From contig NZ_MVHD01000013.1 of the NCBI RefSeq assembly GCF_002086635.1, forward strand, positions 54,091 through 118,090: a stretch of DNA of 64,000 bases. Direction: 5' to 3'. Of the stretch, positions 12,324 through 23,300 are shown piece by piece. Under the pieces are notes generated by a model that did no database searches, was not told the DNA's origin, and worked only from the letters and a program-made list of their open reading frames with translations. The stretch's first letter is position 1, and each line of letters begins with the position of its first letter. A program made the position numbers and the translations under genes. The DNA comes from Mycobacterium alsense (GTDB lineage: Bacteria > Actinomycetota > Actinomycetes > Mycobacteriales > Mycobacteriaceae).

Positions 12324-13111
12324 CCACCGGCCAGCCTGCGCCCGCGGGCAACCGTCCCAGCGAGCGCGTCCTGGTGATCATCCCCACGTTCAACGAGCGG
12401 GAAAACCTGCCGGTGATCCACCGGCGGCTCAAGGACGCCTGCCCCGCCGCGCACGTGCTGATCGTCGACGACGGCAGCCCCGACGGCACCGGTCAGCTCG
12501 CCGACGAGCTGGCCGCCGCGGACCCCGGTCGCACCCACGTGATGCACCGCACCGCCAAGGACGGGCTGGGCGCGGCATACCTGGCCGGCTTCGCGTGGGG
12601 CCTCGGCCGTGACTATTCGGTGCTCGTCGAGATGGACGCCGACGGCAGCCACGCACCCGAGCAGCTGCATCTTTTGCTGGACGCCGTCGACGCCGGGGCC
12701 GACCTGGCCATCGGTTCCCGCTACGTCGAGGGGGGCGCCGTGCGGAACTGGCCGTGGCGCCGCTGGGCGTTGTCGTGGACGGCCAACACCTATGCGCGGC
12801 TCGCGCTGGGCATCGGCGTGCACGACATCACCGCCGGCTACCGCGCCTACCGCCGCGAGGTCCTCGAGGCGATCGGCCTCGAGGCCGTGGACTCCAAGGG
12901 CTATTGCTTCCAGATCGACTTGACCTGGCGCACCGTCGGCAACGGGTTCGTCATCGCCGAGGTGCCGATCACCTTCACCGAGCGTGAACTGGGCGTGTCC
13001 AAGATGAGCGGGTCCAACATCCGCGAGGCGCTGGTCAAGGTCACCCGGTGGGGCATCGAGGGGCGCCGGGCACGCAAGGACGCCACGCGCGCGCCCAACC
13101 GCGCCTCATAG
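12320..13111 (+). CDS. ppm1: Polyprenol-phosphate-mannose synthase Ppm1
   Basis: This GT2-family enzyme transfers mannose from GDP-mannose to polyprenyl phosphate, making the donor for lipomannan/lipoarabinomannan and protein mannosylation. The 263 residues contain the nucleotide-binding start [16 protein letters not shown], the catalytic DDGSPDGTG, the metal-binding [13 protein letters not shown] and the acceptor-side GSRYVEGG. It has no membrane helices of its own, so the overlapping lnt product may anchor it, as reported for other mycobacteria where the two are separate proteins. The reading frame starts inside the lnt stop (ATGA), so it is translationally coupled. It is convergent with rbpA. 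Confidence 0.95.
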   Translation: MTTGQPAPAGNRPSERVLVIIPTFNERENLPVIHRRLKDACPAAHVLIVDDGSPDGTGQLADELAAADPGRTHVMHRTAKDGLGAAYLAGFAWGLGRDYSVLVEMDADGSHAPEQLHLLLDAVDAGADLAIGSRYVEGGAVRNWPWRRWALSWTANTYARLALGIGVHDITAGYRAYRREVLEAIGLEAVDSKGYCFQIDLTWRTVGNGFVIAEVPITFTERELGVSKMSGSNIREALVKVTRWGIEGRRARKDATRAPNRAS

Positions 13112-13135
13112 CGGGGATAGCGGGGCCCGCCGGGG

Positions 13136-13471
13136 CTAGCCGCGCCGGCGGGACCTGATCAGGTCGAGGCGCTCCTTGAGCAGCTCTTCCAGCTCGTCGA
13201 TGGTGCGGCGCTCCAGCAGCATGTCCCAGTGCGTGCGCGGCGGCTTGACCTTCTTCGGCTCGGGCAGGTCACCCTCGATGAGGGTGCCTTCCATCCCGTT
13301 TCGGCACAGCCAGGTGCCCGGGATGTCGGCGTCGTCGGCGAACGGGACTTCGAACTCCTCGCCGTTCTCGGTGCGGTACCTCGCGATCTGGCGCGGCGCC
13401 AGGTCGTGGTTGCGGTCGGTCTCGTAGCTCACGGCTCCAAGGCGACTGCCTCTCAAGACGCGATCGGCCAT
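13136..13471 (-). CDS. rbpA: RNA polymerase-binding protein RbpA
   Basis: This actinobacterial transcription factor (Rv2050) binds RNA polymerase with sigma A/B and stabilises the open complex. All 111 residues fit: N-terminal tail (MADRVLRGSRLGAVSYETDR), the RbpA core barrel (RTENGEEFEVPFADDADIP, WLCRNGMEGTL), the basic linker (KKVKPPRTHWDMLLERR) and the C-terminal sigma-interaction helix (TIDELEELLKERLDLIRSRR). GGAG lies upstream of ATG 13471. It is divergent from the zinc-ribbon gene across 185 bp; that gap holds some AT-rich sequence consistent with promoters but no element I would call firmly. Confidence 0.97.
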   Translation of the reverse strand: MADRVLRGSRLGAVSYETDRNHDLAPRQIARYRTENGEEFEVPFADDADIPGTWLCRNGMEGTLIEGDLPEPKKVKPPRTHWDMLLERRTIDELEELLKERLDLIRSRRRG

Positions 13472-13656
13472 GCGCGCTACTCCTTCAGATTCCTGGAAAA
13501 CTTTGTGGGCTTGTTATGGGCTGTGATGCTGTCCGTTTAGCAAACGTTATGACGGTCTGCGTAGTTCCCGTGCCGACACGCGGCACACGCGACGCGACCT
13601 CCAAGGATACCGGGAGATACCGGGCCCGGCGAACACCGCGGGCTAGAGTCGGCGGC

Positions 13657-14028
13657 GTGACCCGCCGCGCCCGCCCCCAGCCGTGCCGCTGGTGTGGCCG
13701 GGACGTGGCCGACGCCGGGATGGGCCGTCGCCGCCAGTACTGCCGGCAGTCCTGCCGGCAACGCGCCTACGAGCAGCGGGCCGCGCTGAATCGGGGCCTG
13801 AACGGGGACGGGGGGGACGTCTCGGCGGTCCTGCCGCCGGACGCGGTGGTGCTCTCCGCCGACGACGCGGCCGACCTCTCAGACCGCGTCTACCAGGTCC
13901 GATGTGCGGCCGAGGACGTCGCCACGGCGCTCGACGAGGGGGCCGCGCCGACCGAGCTGCGCCAGTTGTGCGACGTGCTGATCAAGGCGGCCCGCGCGGC
14001 CGACGGCTGGCGCCGGGCGGGTGTCTAA
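13657..14028 (+). CDS. Small zinc-ribbon-like conserved protein
   Basis: A 123-residue protein starting with a Cys-rich zinc-binding segment: PCRWCGRDV (CxxC) followed about 20 residues later by YCRQSCRQRAYEQR (CxxxC) in a basic context, a pattern seen in small nucleic-acid-associated proteins. The rest is acidic and probably helical. GTG 13657 is chosen because translation from there begins with the basic TRRARPQP leader directly before the Cys motif; upstream codons in the same frame look non-coding. It lies at the place of Rv2049c beside rbpA and pks12. No function is known. Confidence 0.7.
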   Translation: MTRRARPQPCRWCGRDVADAGMGRRRQYCRQSCRQRAYEQRAALNRGLNGDGGDVSAVLPPDAVVLSADDAADLSDRVYQVRCAAEDVATALDEGAAPTELRQLCDVLIKAARAADGWRRAGV

Positions 14029-14346
14029 CCGCTCTTGACCACCGCCGATGAATAGCCGGGTACAGTCGCGCCATGGGTGGCGGGCCAGTGGTACGCGGGC
14101 GTACACGCGCGTCCGCACCTGCAAACCGGTCTTCCTCGACAAGTCGGGGGAATCGCGCGTTTTGAAATCCTGCCGGAGTTGGCCATACTCACCAGCGACA
14201 TTCTTGGGTCGGACAGCGGCACGGCGCTGGTCGAAAAGTCCACGTGCCCGTTTCGTGCGGCAACTTCCGTGACTCGGCGCTCGGCGGGGCCGCATCCGGC
14301 GGTGACACGACGCCCCAATGCCAGTGAGGGTTAGGCGAGGTTAGGG
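14029..14346. other. Gene-free leader region upstream of pks12
   Basis: These 318 bp hold no convincing gene; short frames present have non-coding composition. A possible promoter (TTGACC at 14035, TACAGT at 14061, spacing 20 bp and therefore weak) and a 14-bp palindrome at 14091-14104 lie at its start. Just before the pks12 ATG, GTTAGG is repeated twice and GAGG sits at ribosome-site spacing. If the promoter guess is right, the pks12 mRNA has a leader of about 275 nt, long enough for post-transcriptional control. Confidence 0.5.
14091..14104. promoter_or_regulatory. 14-bp palindrome upstream of pks12
   Basis: GTACGCGGGCGTAC has perfect 6-bp arms (GTACGC/GCGTAC) around a GG centre. It lies 25 bp downstream of a weak promoter-like pair and about 240 bp upstream of pks12. 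It could be a repressor site; the protein is unknown. Confidence 0.35.
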
Positions 14347-17300
14347 ATGGCGGACCAACTCCAGCATGCGACCGAGGCGCTGCGCAAGGCGCTGGTCCAG
14401 GTGGAACGCCTGAAGCGCACCAACCGTGCGCTGCTGGAGCGCTCGAGCGAGCCGATCGCCATCGTCGGGATGTCGTGCCGCTTCCCCGGCGGGATCGACA
14501 CCCCGGATGGCCTCTGGCAGATGGTGGCCGACGGCCGCGACGTGATGTCGGAGTTTCCCACCGACCGCGGCTGGGACCTCGCCGCCCTCTACGATCCGGA
14601 TCCCGACGCGCGCCACAAGTGCTACGTCAACCGCGGCGGCTTCGTGGACGGCGTCGCCGACTTCGACGCCGCCTTCTTCGGGATCGCGCCCAGCGAGGCG
14701 TTGGCGATGGACCCGCAGCACCGGATGCTGCTGGAGCTGTCGTGGGAGGCGTTGGAGCGGGCCGGGATTGACCCGGGCGGGCTGCGCGGCAGCGCCACCG
14801 GGGTGTTCGCCGGGCTCATCGTCCAGGGCTACGGCATGTTGGCCGAGGAGATCGAGGGCTACCGGCTGACCGGCATGACCTCCAGCGTCGCCTCGGGGCG
14901 GGTGTCGTACGTGCTGGGACTGGAGGGCCCGGCGGTGTCGGTGGACACGGCGTGCTCGTCGTCGTTGGTGGCCTTGCACATGGCGGTGCAGTCGCTGCGG
15001 ACGGGGGAGTGCGACCTGGCGCTGGCGGGCGGCGCGACCGTGAACGCCACGCCGACCGTCTTCGTCGAGTTCAGCCGGCACCGCGGGCTGGCGCCGGACG
15101 GCCGCTGCAAGGCGTACGCCGGGGCGGCCGACGGGGTCGGCTGGTCCGAGGGCGGCGCCATGCTGGTGGTGGAGCGGCTGTCGGACGCGCGGCGGCTGGG
15201 TCACCCGGTGCTGGCGCTGATCCGGGGCAGCGCGGTCAACCAGGACGGGGCCTCCAACGGGCTGACGGCCCCCAACGGCCCCTCGCAGCAACGGGTGGTG
15301 CGGGCGGCGCTGGCCAACGCGGGGCTGTCGGCGGCCGAGGTCGACGTGGTCGAGGGCCACGGCACCGGCACGACGCTGGGCGATCCGATCGAGGCGCAGG
15401 CGTTGTTGGCGACCTACGGGCAGGACCGGGCCGAGCCCCTGTGGTTGGGGTCGATCAAGTCAAACATGGGCCACACCCAGGCCGCCGCCGGGGCGGCCGG
15501 CGTGATCAAGATGGTGCAGGCGATGCGCCACGAGATGTTGCCGGCGACTTTGCATGTCGATGAGCCCAGCCCGCACGTGGACTGGTCGGCGGGCTCGGTG
15601 TCGCTGCTCACCGAGGCGCGGCCCTGGCAAACAGATCGACCGCGCCGGGCCGGGGTGTCGTCGTTCGGGATCAGCGGCACCAACGCGCACGTGATCGTCG
15701 AGGCCGCCCCGCCGGAGCCGGTGCGCGAAGCCCCTCCGGGGCGGCCGGTGGTTCCGTGGGTGGTGTCGGCGAAGTCGGCGGCGGCGCTGGCGGCGCAGGC
15801 GACGCGACTGGCCGAATACCTGCGCGCCCGCGCTGATTTGGACATCGCCGACGTGGGATGGACGTTGGCGGGGCGTTCGACGTTCGAGCATCGGGCGGTC
15901 GTGGTGGGCGGTGACCGGGCGGCGCTGCTGGCCGGGTTGGACGAGCTGGCCCGCGACGACCCGGCCGGATCGGTCGTCCGGGGCGTCGCGACGCCGGCTG
16001 GCAAGACCGTGTTCGTGTTCCCCGGCCAGGGTTCCCAATGGCTGGGCATGGGCGTCGAATTGTTGGACACCGCCCGGGTATTCGCCCAACAGATCCAGGC
16101 GTGCGAAGAGGCCTTCGCGGAGTTTGTCGACTGGTCGCTGACCGATGTGCTGCGCGGCGTGCCCGGTGCCGCGGGGATGGACCGCGTCGACGTCGTGCAG
16201 CCGGTGCTGTTCGCGGTGATGGTGTCGCTGGCCGAACTGTGGAAGTCGGTCGGGGTGAGCCCGGACGCGGTGATCGGCCATTCGCAGGGGGAGATCGCCG
16301 CGGCCTATGTCGCCGGCGCCTTGTCGTTGCGCGACGCGGCCCGGGTGGTCACGCTGCGCAGCAAGCTGCTGCGGTCGCTGGCCCGGCCCGGCGGCATGCT
16401 GTCGATCGCCTGCAGCACCGAGCGCGCCCGGGAGCTGTTGGCGCCCTACGGTAGTCGCGTCAGCATCGCCGCCGTGAACGGCCGCTCGGCCGTTGTGGTC
16501 TCGGGTGACGTCGCCGCGCTCGATGAGCTCGTCGGTTTCTGCGCCGACCTCGAGCTGCGCACCCGCCGGATCGACGTGGACTACGCCTCGCACTCGGTCG
16601 AGGTCGAGGCCATTCGCACCGACCTCACCGAAGCGCTGTCCGGCATCGAGCCGCGTTCCTCGCGCATCGCGTTCTTTTCTACCGTGACCGGAAGTCGTTT
16701 GGACACAGCGGGATTGGATGCCGAATACTGGTATCGCAACATCCGGCAGACGGTGCAATTCGACCAGGCGGTGCGCAGCGCGTGCGAGCACGGGTACCGC
16801 ACGTTCGTGGAATCCAGTCCGCATCCCGCCCTGGTCGCGGGGATCGAGGACACCGTCAACGACCACGCGGGCGCGAAGACCGAGGCCTCGGAGGCCAAAG
16901 TCATCCCCACCCTGGGTCGCGACGACGGCGGACTGGACAGGTTCCTGGCTTCGGTTGCCACCGCGTTCGTCGCGGGCGTGAGCGTGGGCTGGCGCGGTGC
17001 GCTGGACGGCGCCGGCTTGGTGGAGCTGCCGACGTACGCCTTTGACCGGCGCCGGTTTTGGCTGTCCGGGGAGGGTGTCGCGGCCGACGCCTCGGGCCTG
17101 GGGCTGGACACCAGCGGGCACCCGCTGCTGAGCGCGGTCGTCGAGCTGCCCGCCTCGGGCGGCGTCCTCTTGACGGGCCGCTTGTCGCCAAGCCTGCAGG
17201 GCTGGCTGACCGATCACGCCGTTTCGGGCACGGTCGTGTTCCCCGGCTCCGGCTTCGTGGAGCTGGCGATCCGCGCCGGCGACGAGGTCGGGTGCTCGAC

Positions 17301-20300
17301 GGTCGACGAGCTGACCCTGCGGGCGCCATTGTTGTTGCCGGCCAAGGGTTCCGGGTCGGGAACCTCGGGCAGCGTTGCAGTGCAAGTCGTGGTGGGTCCC
17401 GACGACGGCGGGTCCGGTCAGCGCGCGGTGTCGATCTTTTCGCGGCCCGATTCCGGCTCGGGATGGGTGTGCCACGCCGAGGGAACGCTGAGCACCGGTT
17501 CGGTCGAGCCGGGCGGGGATCTGTCGGCGTGGCCGCCGGCGGGGGCCGTAAAGGTCGACGCCGCCGACGGTTACGCGCGATTGGCGGCGCGCGGCTACGG
17601 CTACGGCCCGGCGTTCCAGGGCCTGACCGCGGCGTGGACGCGGGGCGACGAGGTGTTCGCCGAGGTGCGGCTGCCCGACGCCGCCGGGGGAGCGGGCGGA
17701 TTCGGCGTCCACCCCGCGCTGCTCGATGCGGCGCTGCACGCGCTGGTCGTCAGCCACCAAATCGCCGGCGACGAAGTGGTGCTGCCGTTCTCCTGGCAGG
17801 GCGTGTCGCTGCACGCGGCCGGAGCGTCGGCGGTTCGTGCGCGCATCGCCCCGGCCGCCGGGTCGGCCAACGCCGTCTCGATCGAGCTGGCCGACGGGCT
17901 GGGGCTGCCGGTGCTGTCGGTGCGCGCGATGGTGGCGCGCCCGGTGAGCGAGGGGCAGCTGCGCGCGGCGGTGGCGGCATCGGGCCCGGACCGCCTGTTC
18001 GAGGTGGTGTGGTCACCGGCGTCGCCCGCGGCCAACGCCGAGACACCCCCGTATGAACTTTTCGAATCCCTTGTCGCGGAGGAGGATCCGGTTACCGGAT
18101 CGCACGAGCGCACCCTGCGGGCGCTGGCCGCCCTGCAGTCGTGGCTGACCGAGCACGACACCGGGGTGCTGGTCGTCGCCACGCGGGGCGCGATGGGGCT
18201 GGCCGGGGAGGACGTTTCCGATCTGGCCGGCGCGGCGGTATGGGGACTGGTGCGTTCGGCGCAGACCGAGCACCCAAGCCGGATCGTGCTGGTGGATTCG
18301 GATGCGGCCCTCGACGACGGCGCGATCGCGACCGCGCTCGCGACCGGCGAGCCGGCGGTGCTGCTGCGTGGCGGCACGGCGTACACCGCGCGGGTACGCG
18401 GCAGCCGCGCGGTCGAGGGCATCCTGACGCCGCCGGAAGGCCGGCCCTGGCGCCTGGGGATCAGCAGCGCCGGCACCTTCGAAAACCTGCAGCTCGAGCC
18501 GGTTCCCAACGCCGATGCCCCCCTGGAGCCGGGTCACGTCCGGGTGGCGCTGCGCGCCATCGCCACCAACTTCCGCGACGTGATGATCACCCTGGGCATG
18601 TTCACCCACGACGCGCTGCTGGGCGGCGAGGGCGCCGGCGTGGTGGTCGAGGTCGGGCCGGGGGTCACCGAGTTCGCGGTCGGCGATTCGGTGTACGGCT
18701 TCTTCCCCGACGGCAGCGGCACGGTGGTGCCCGGGGACGTCCGCCTGCTGCTGCCGATGCCCGCCGACTGGTCCTACGCCGAAGCCGCCGGCGTCTCGGC
18801 GGTTTTCACGACCGCCTACATGGCGTTCGTCCACCTGGCCGACGTCAAGCCGGGGCAGCGGGTGTTGGTGCACGCCGCGGCCGGCGGGGTGGGGATGGCC
18901 GCGGTGCAGCTGGCCCGGTATTTGGGCCTGGAGGTGTTCGCCACCGCCAGCCGCGGCAAATGGGACACGTTGCGGGCCATGGGTTTCGACGAGGACCACA
19001 TCGCGGATTCGCGCAGCCTCGAGTTCGAGGAGAAGTTCCGGGCGGTCACCGAAAGGACCGGCGCGGCCGGCATGGACGTGGTGCTGGACTCACTGGCCGG
19101 CGAGTTCGTCGACGCCTCCCTGCGCCTGGTCGCCCCCGGCGGGGTGTTCCTCGAGATGGGCAAGACCGACATCCGCGACCCGGGCCTGGTGGCCCGGGAA
19201 TACCCGGGCGTCCGCTACCGCGCCTTCGACCTGTTCGAGCCCGGCCGTCCCCGGATGCACGAGTGGATGCTGGAGCTCGCCGCCCTGTTCGACGCCGGGA
19301 TTCTGAACCCGTTGCCGGTGACGACATTCGACGTGCGGCGCGGCCGGGCGGCGTTGCGTTACCTGAGCCAGGCCCGCCACGTCGGCAAGGTCGTGATGAC
19401 CGTGCCTGTGGGGCCGGGCGCGGGGCTGGCATCGGGCACCGTGCTGATCACCGGCGGCACGGGCATGGCGGGTTCGACGCTGGCCCGCCACCTGGTGGCG
19501 CGGCACGGTGTTCGGGAGTTGGTGCTGCTCAGCCGTGGCGGCCCGGACGCGCCGGGTGCCGCCGATCTGGTCGCCGAGCTGGCGGCCGCCGGTGCCGGCG
19601 CGCGAGCGGTCGCGTGTGACGCGGCGGACCGGGACGCGCTGGCGAGGGTGATCGCCGACGTCTCCGCGCGGGGGCCGTTGTCGGCCGTGATCCACGCGGC
19701 CGGGGTGCTGGACGACGCCACGGTCGGCTCGCTGACGCCCGAGCGCGTCGACGCGGTGTTGCGGGCCAAGGTCGACGCGGCGTGGAACCTGCACGAGTTG
19801 ACCCGTGACCTGAATCCGTCCGCCTTCGTGATGTTTTCGTCGATGGCCGGGTTGGTGGGCTCTTCGGGGCAGGGCAACTACGCGGCGGCCAACTCGTTCC
19901 TCGACGGGCTGGCCGCCCACCGGCGGGCGCACGGGCTGCCGGCGATCTCGCTGGCGTGGGGGCTGTGGGATCAGGCCAGCGCCATGACCGGGGGACTCGA
20001 CGCCGCGGGCCTCGCCCGGCTGGGCCGCGACGGGATCCTCGCGCTGTCCTCGGACGAGGCGATGGAACTGTTCGACACCGCCCTGATCGTCGACGAGCCG
20101 TTCCTCGCGCCCGCCCGCATCGATCTCGGCGCGCTGCGCGCCCACGCGGTCGCGGTGCCGCCGATGTTCGCGGAGCTGGTCAACGCGCCGACCCGGCGCC
20201 GGGTCGACGACTCGCTTGCCGCCGCGAAGTCGAAATCGGCGCTCGCGCATCGCCTGGACGGGCTCTCCGAAGCCGAGCAGCACGCCGTGCTCCTGGATCT

Positions 20301-23300
20301 GGTGCGTGCGCACATCGCCACGGTGCTGGGCAACACCACCGCCGAGGCGATCGACCCGGACAAGGCGTTTTCGGAGTTGGGCTTCGACTCGCTGACGGCG
20401 GTCGAGATGCGCAACCGGCTCAAAACCGCGACGGGACTGGCGCTTTCGCCCACACTCATCTTCGACTATCCGACCCCCAACGGCCTGGCCGGCTACATCC
20501 GCACCGAACTCGCCGGGGTCCCGCAGGAGATCAAGCACGCCCCGGTCGCTCGCGCCACCGACGACGACCCGATCGTGATCGTCGGCATGGCGTGCCGCTA
20601 TCCGGGCGGGGTGAATTCCCCCGAGGACCTCTGGGACATCCTGATCGAGGGCCGCGACGTGCTCTCCGAATTTCCGCGCGATCGCGGCTGGGACCTGGCC
20701 GGGGTCTACAACCCGGACCCCGACGTCCCGGGCACCTGCTACACCCGCACCGGTGGCTTCGTGGACGGTGTCGCGGACTTCGACCCCGCCTTCTTCGGGA
20801 TCGCGCCGAGCGAGGCGCTGGCCATGGACCCGCAGCAGCGGATGTTTCTCGAGCTGTCGTGGGAAGCCTTGGAACGGGCGGGAATTGAGCCCGGCGGGCT
20901 GCGGGGCAGCGCCACCGGCGTGTTCGCCGGGGTGTACACCCAGGGCTACGGGATGGGCGCCGCGCCGACCGTGGAGGGCTTCCGGCTGACCGGGCAGTCG
21001 TCGAGCGTCGCGTCCGGGCGAATCTCGTATGCGCTGGGGCTGGAAGGCCCGGCGGTGTCGGTGGATACGGCGTGTTCGTCGTCGCTGGTCGCGCTGCACA
21101 TGGCGGCGCGGTCACTGCGCTCGGGCGAATGCGATCTGGCCCTGGCCGGGGGCGTCACGGTCAACGCCACGCCCGACATCTTCGTGGAGTTCAGCCGCAT
21201 GCGCGGGTTGTCCGTCGACGGCCGCTGCAAGGCGTTCGCCGGGGCCGCCGACGGCACCGGCTTCGCCGAGGGCGGCGGCATGCTGGTCGTCGAGCGGTTG
21301 TCGGACGCGCGGCGGCTGGGGCACCCGGTGCTGGCGATGCTGCGCGGTTCGGCGATCAACCAGGACGGCGCCTCCAACGGGCTGACCGCGCCGAACGGCC
21401 CGTCGCAGCAGCGGGTGGTGCGTGCCGCGCTGGCCAGCGCGGGACTGTCGGCGGCCGACGTGGACGCGGTCGAGGGCCACGGCACCGGAACCACCCTGGG
21501 CGACCCGATCGAGGCGCAGGCGTTGTTGGCGACCTACGGGCAGGACCGGGGTTCGAACGGGCCGCTGTGGCTGGGGTCGATCAAGTCGAACATGGGGCAC
21601 ACGCAGGCCGCCGCCGGCGTCGCGGGGGTGATCAAGATGGTGCTGGCCATGCGCCACGAAACGTTGCCCGCGACACTGCATGTCGACGAGCCCAGCCCGC
21701 ATGTGGACTGGTCGACGGGCTCGGTGTCGCTGCTCACCGAGGCGCGACCCTGGCCCGCCGATCGGCCGCGCCGCGCCGGGGTGTCGTCGTTCGGGATCAG
21801 CGGCACCAACGCACACGTGATCGTCGAGGCCGTGCCGGCCGAGCCGCCGCCCGCGGACCGCCCCGCGGTGCCGGTGGTGCCGTGGGTCGTGTCGGCGAAA
21901 TCGCCGTCGGCCCTGCGCTCTCAGGCCGCCCGCCTGGCGGCTCACCTGCGGGCCCACCCCGACCTGGACATCGCGGATGTGGGCTGGTCGCTCGCGGGCC
22001 GCTCGACCTTCGAACAGCGGGCCGTCGTCGCCGGCGCCGACCGCGACCGGCTGCTGACCGGTCTGGACGAGTTGGCCGGGGACGAGTTGGCCCCCTCGGT
22101 CGTTCGCGGCGCGGCGAGCGCCGGCAAGACCGCCTTCGTGTTCCCCGGCCAGGGATCCCAAACGCTGGGCATGGGAAGGGGATTGCACGCCGCATACCCG
22201 GTCTTCGCCGAGGCGTTCGACGCCGTCGTGGCCGAACTGGATCGGCACCTGCTCCGCCCGCTGCGCGAAGTCATCTGGGGGGACGACGAAAACCTTTTGA
22301 ACAGCACCGAATTCGCACAGCCGGCGCTGTTCGCGGTGGAGGTTGCCCTGTTCCGGCTGCTGGAATCCTGGGGCGTGCGCCCCGACTTCGTGCTGGGCCA
22401 CTCCATCGGAGAGCTGTCGGCCGCGCACGTCGCCGGGGTCCTGTCGCTTGAGAACGCCGCGGTGCTGGTGGCGGCCCGGGGCCGATTCATGCAGGCGCTG
22501 CCCGAGGGCGGGGCGATGATCGCGGTGCAGGCCACCGAAGAAGAGGTGCGGCCGCTGCTGGCGTCCGCCGACCGGGCCGGCGTCGCCGCCGTCAACGGGC
22601 CCACCTCGGTGGTCATCTCGGGCGCACAGCAAGCGGTGGCCGCGGTCGCCGACCGGCTTCGCGCGGACGGCCACCGAACCCATCGACTCGCGGTTTCCCA
22701 CGCCTTCCACTCCCCGCTGATGGACCCGATGGTCGACGAGTTCGGAACCGTCGCAGCGGGACTCGCCGTCGGCGCGCCGACCATCCCGATCGTGTCGAAC
22801 GTGACCGGGCAGCCGGCGGGGGAGGACTTCGCCACCGCGGCGTACTGGAAGCGACACGTGCGCGAGGCGGTGCGGTTCGCCGACAGCGTGCGGTTCGCGC
22901 AGTCCGCCGGCGCCACCCGCTTCTTCGAGGTCGGACCGGGCAGTGGCCTGACGGCATCGATCGAAGAGACGCTGGCCGACGTGCCGGTGACGACGATGTC
23001 CGCGCTGCGCAAAGACCGGCCCGAGCCGGCGGCCCTGGTCGACGCCGTCGCGCACGGGTTCGTCGCGGGGATGGACGTGAACTGGCGCGGCCCCCTCGGC
23101 AGAGCGGGCTTCGTCGAGTTGCCCACGTACGCCTTTGACCGCCGGCGCTTTTGGCTCTGCGGCGACGACGCCACGGTCGACGCCGCCGGCCTGGGGCTGG
23201 CCGCGAGCCAGCACGCCCTGCTCGGCGCCGTGGTCGAACTGCCGGCCTCCGGCGGGGTGGTGCTGACCGGTCGGCTGTCGCCGAGCGCGCAGGGCTGGCT

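Noticed and set aside
13516..13656. A longer N-terminus for the zinc-ribbon protein
   Set aside because: The extra 47 codons have no coding character and cover the divergent rbpA promoter region; GTG 13657 gives a more natural start.
14077..14334. An 85-codon frame upstream of pks12
   Set aside because: No ribosome site, no recognisable domain, non-coding composition, and it runs into the pks12 ribosome site.
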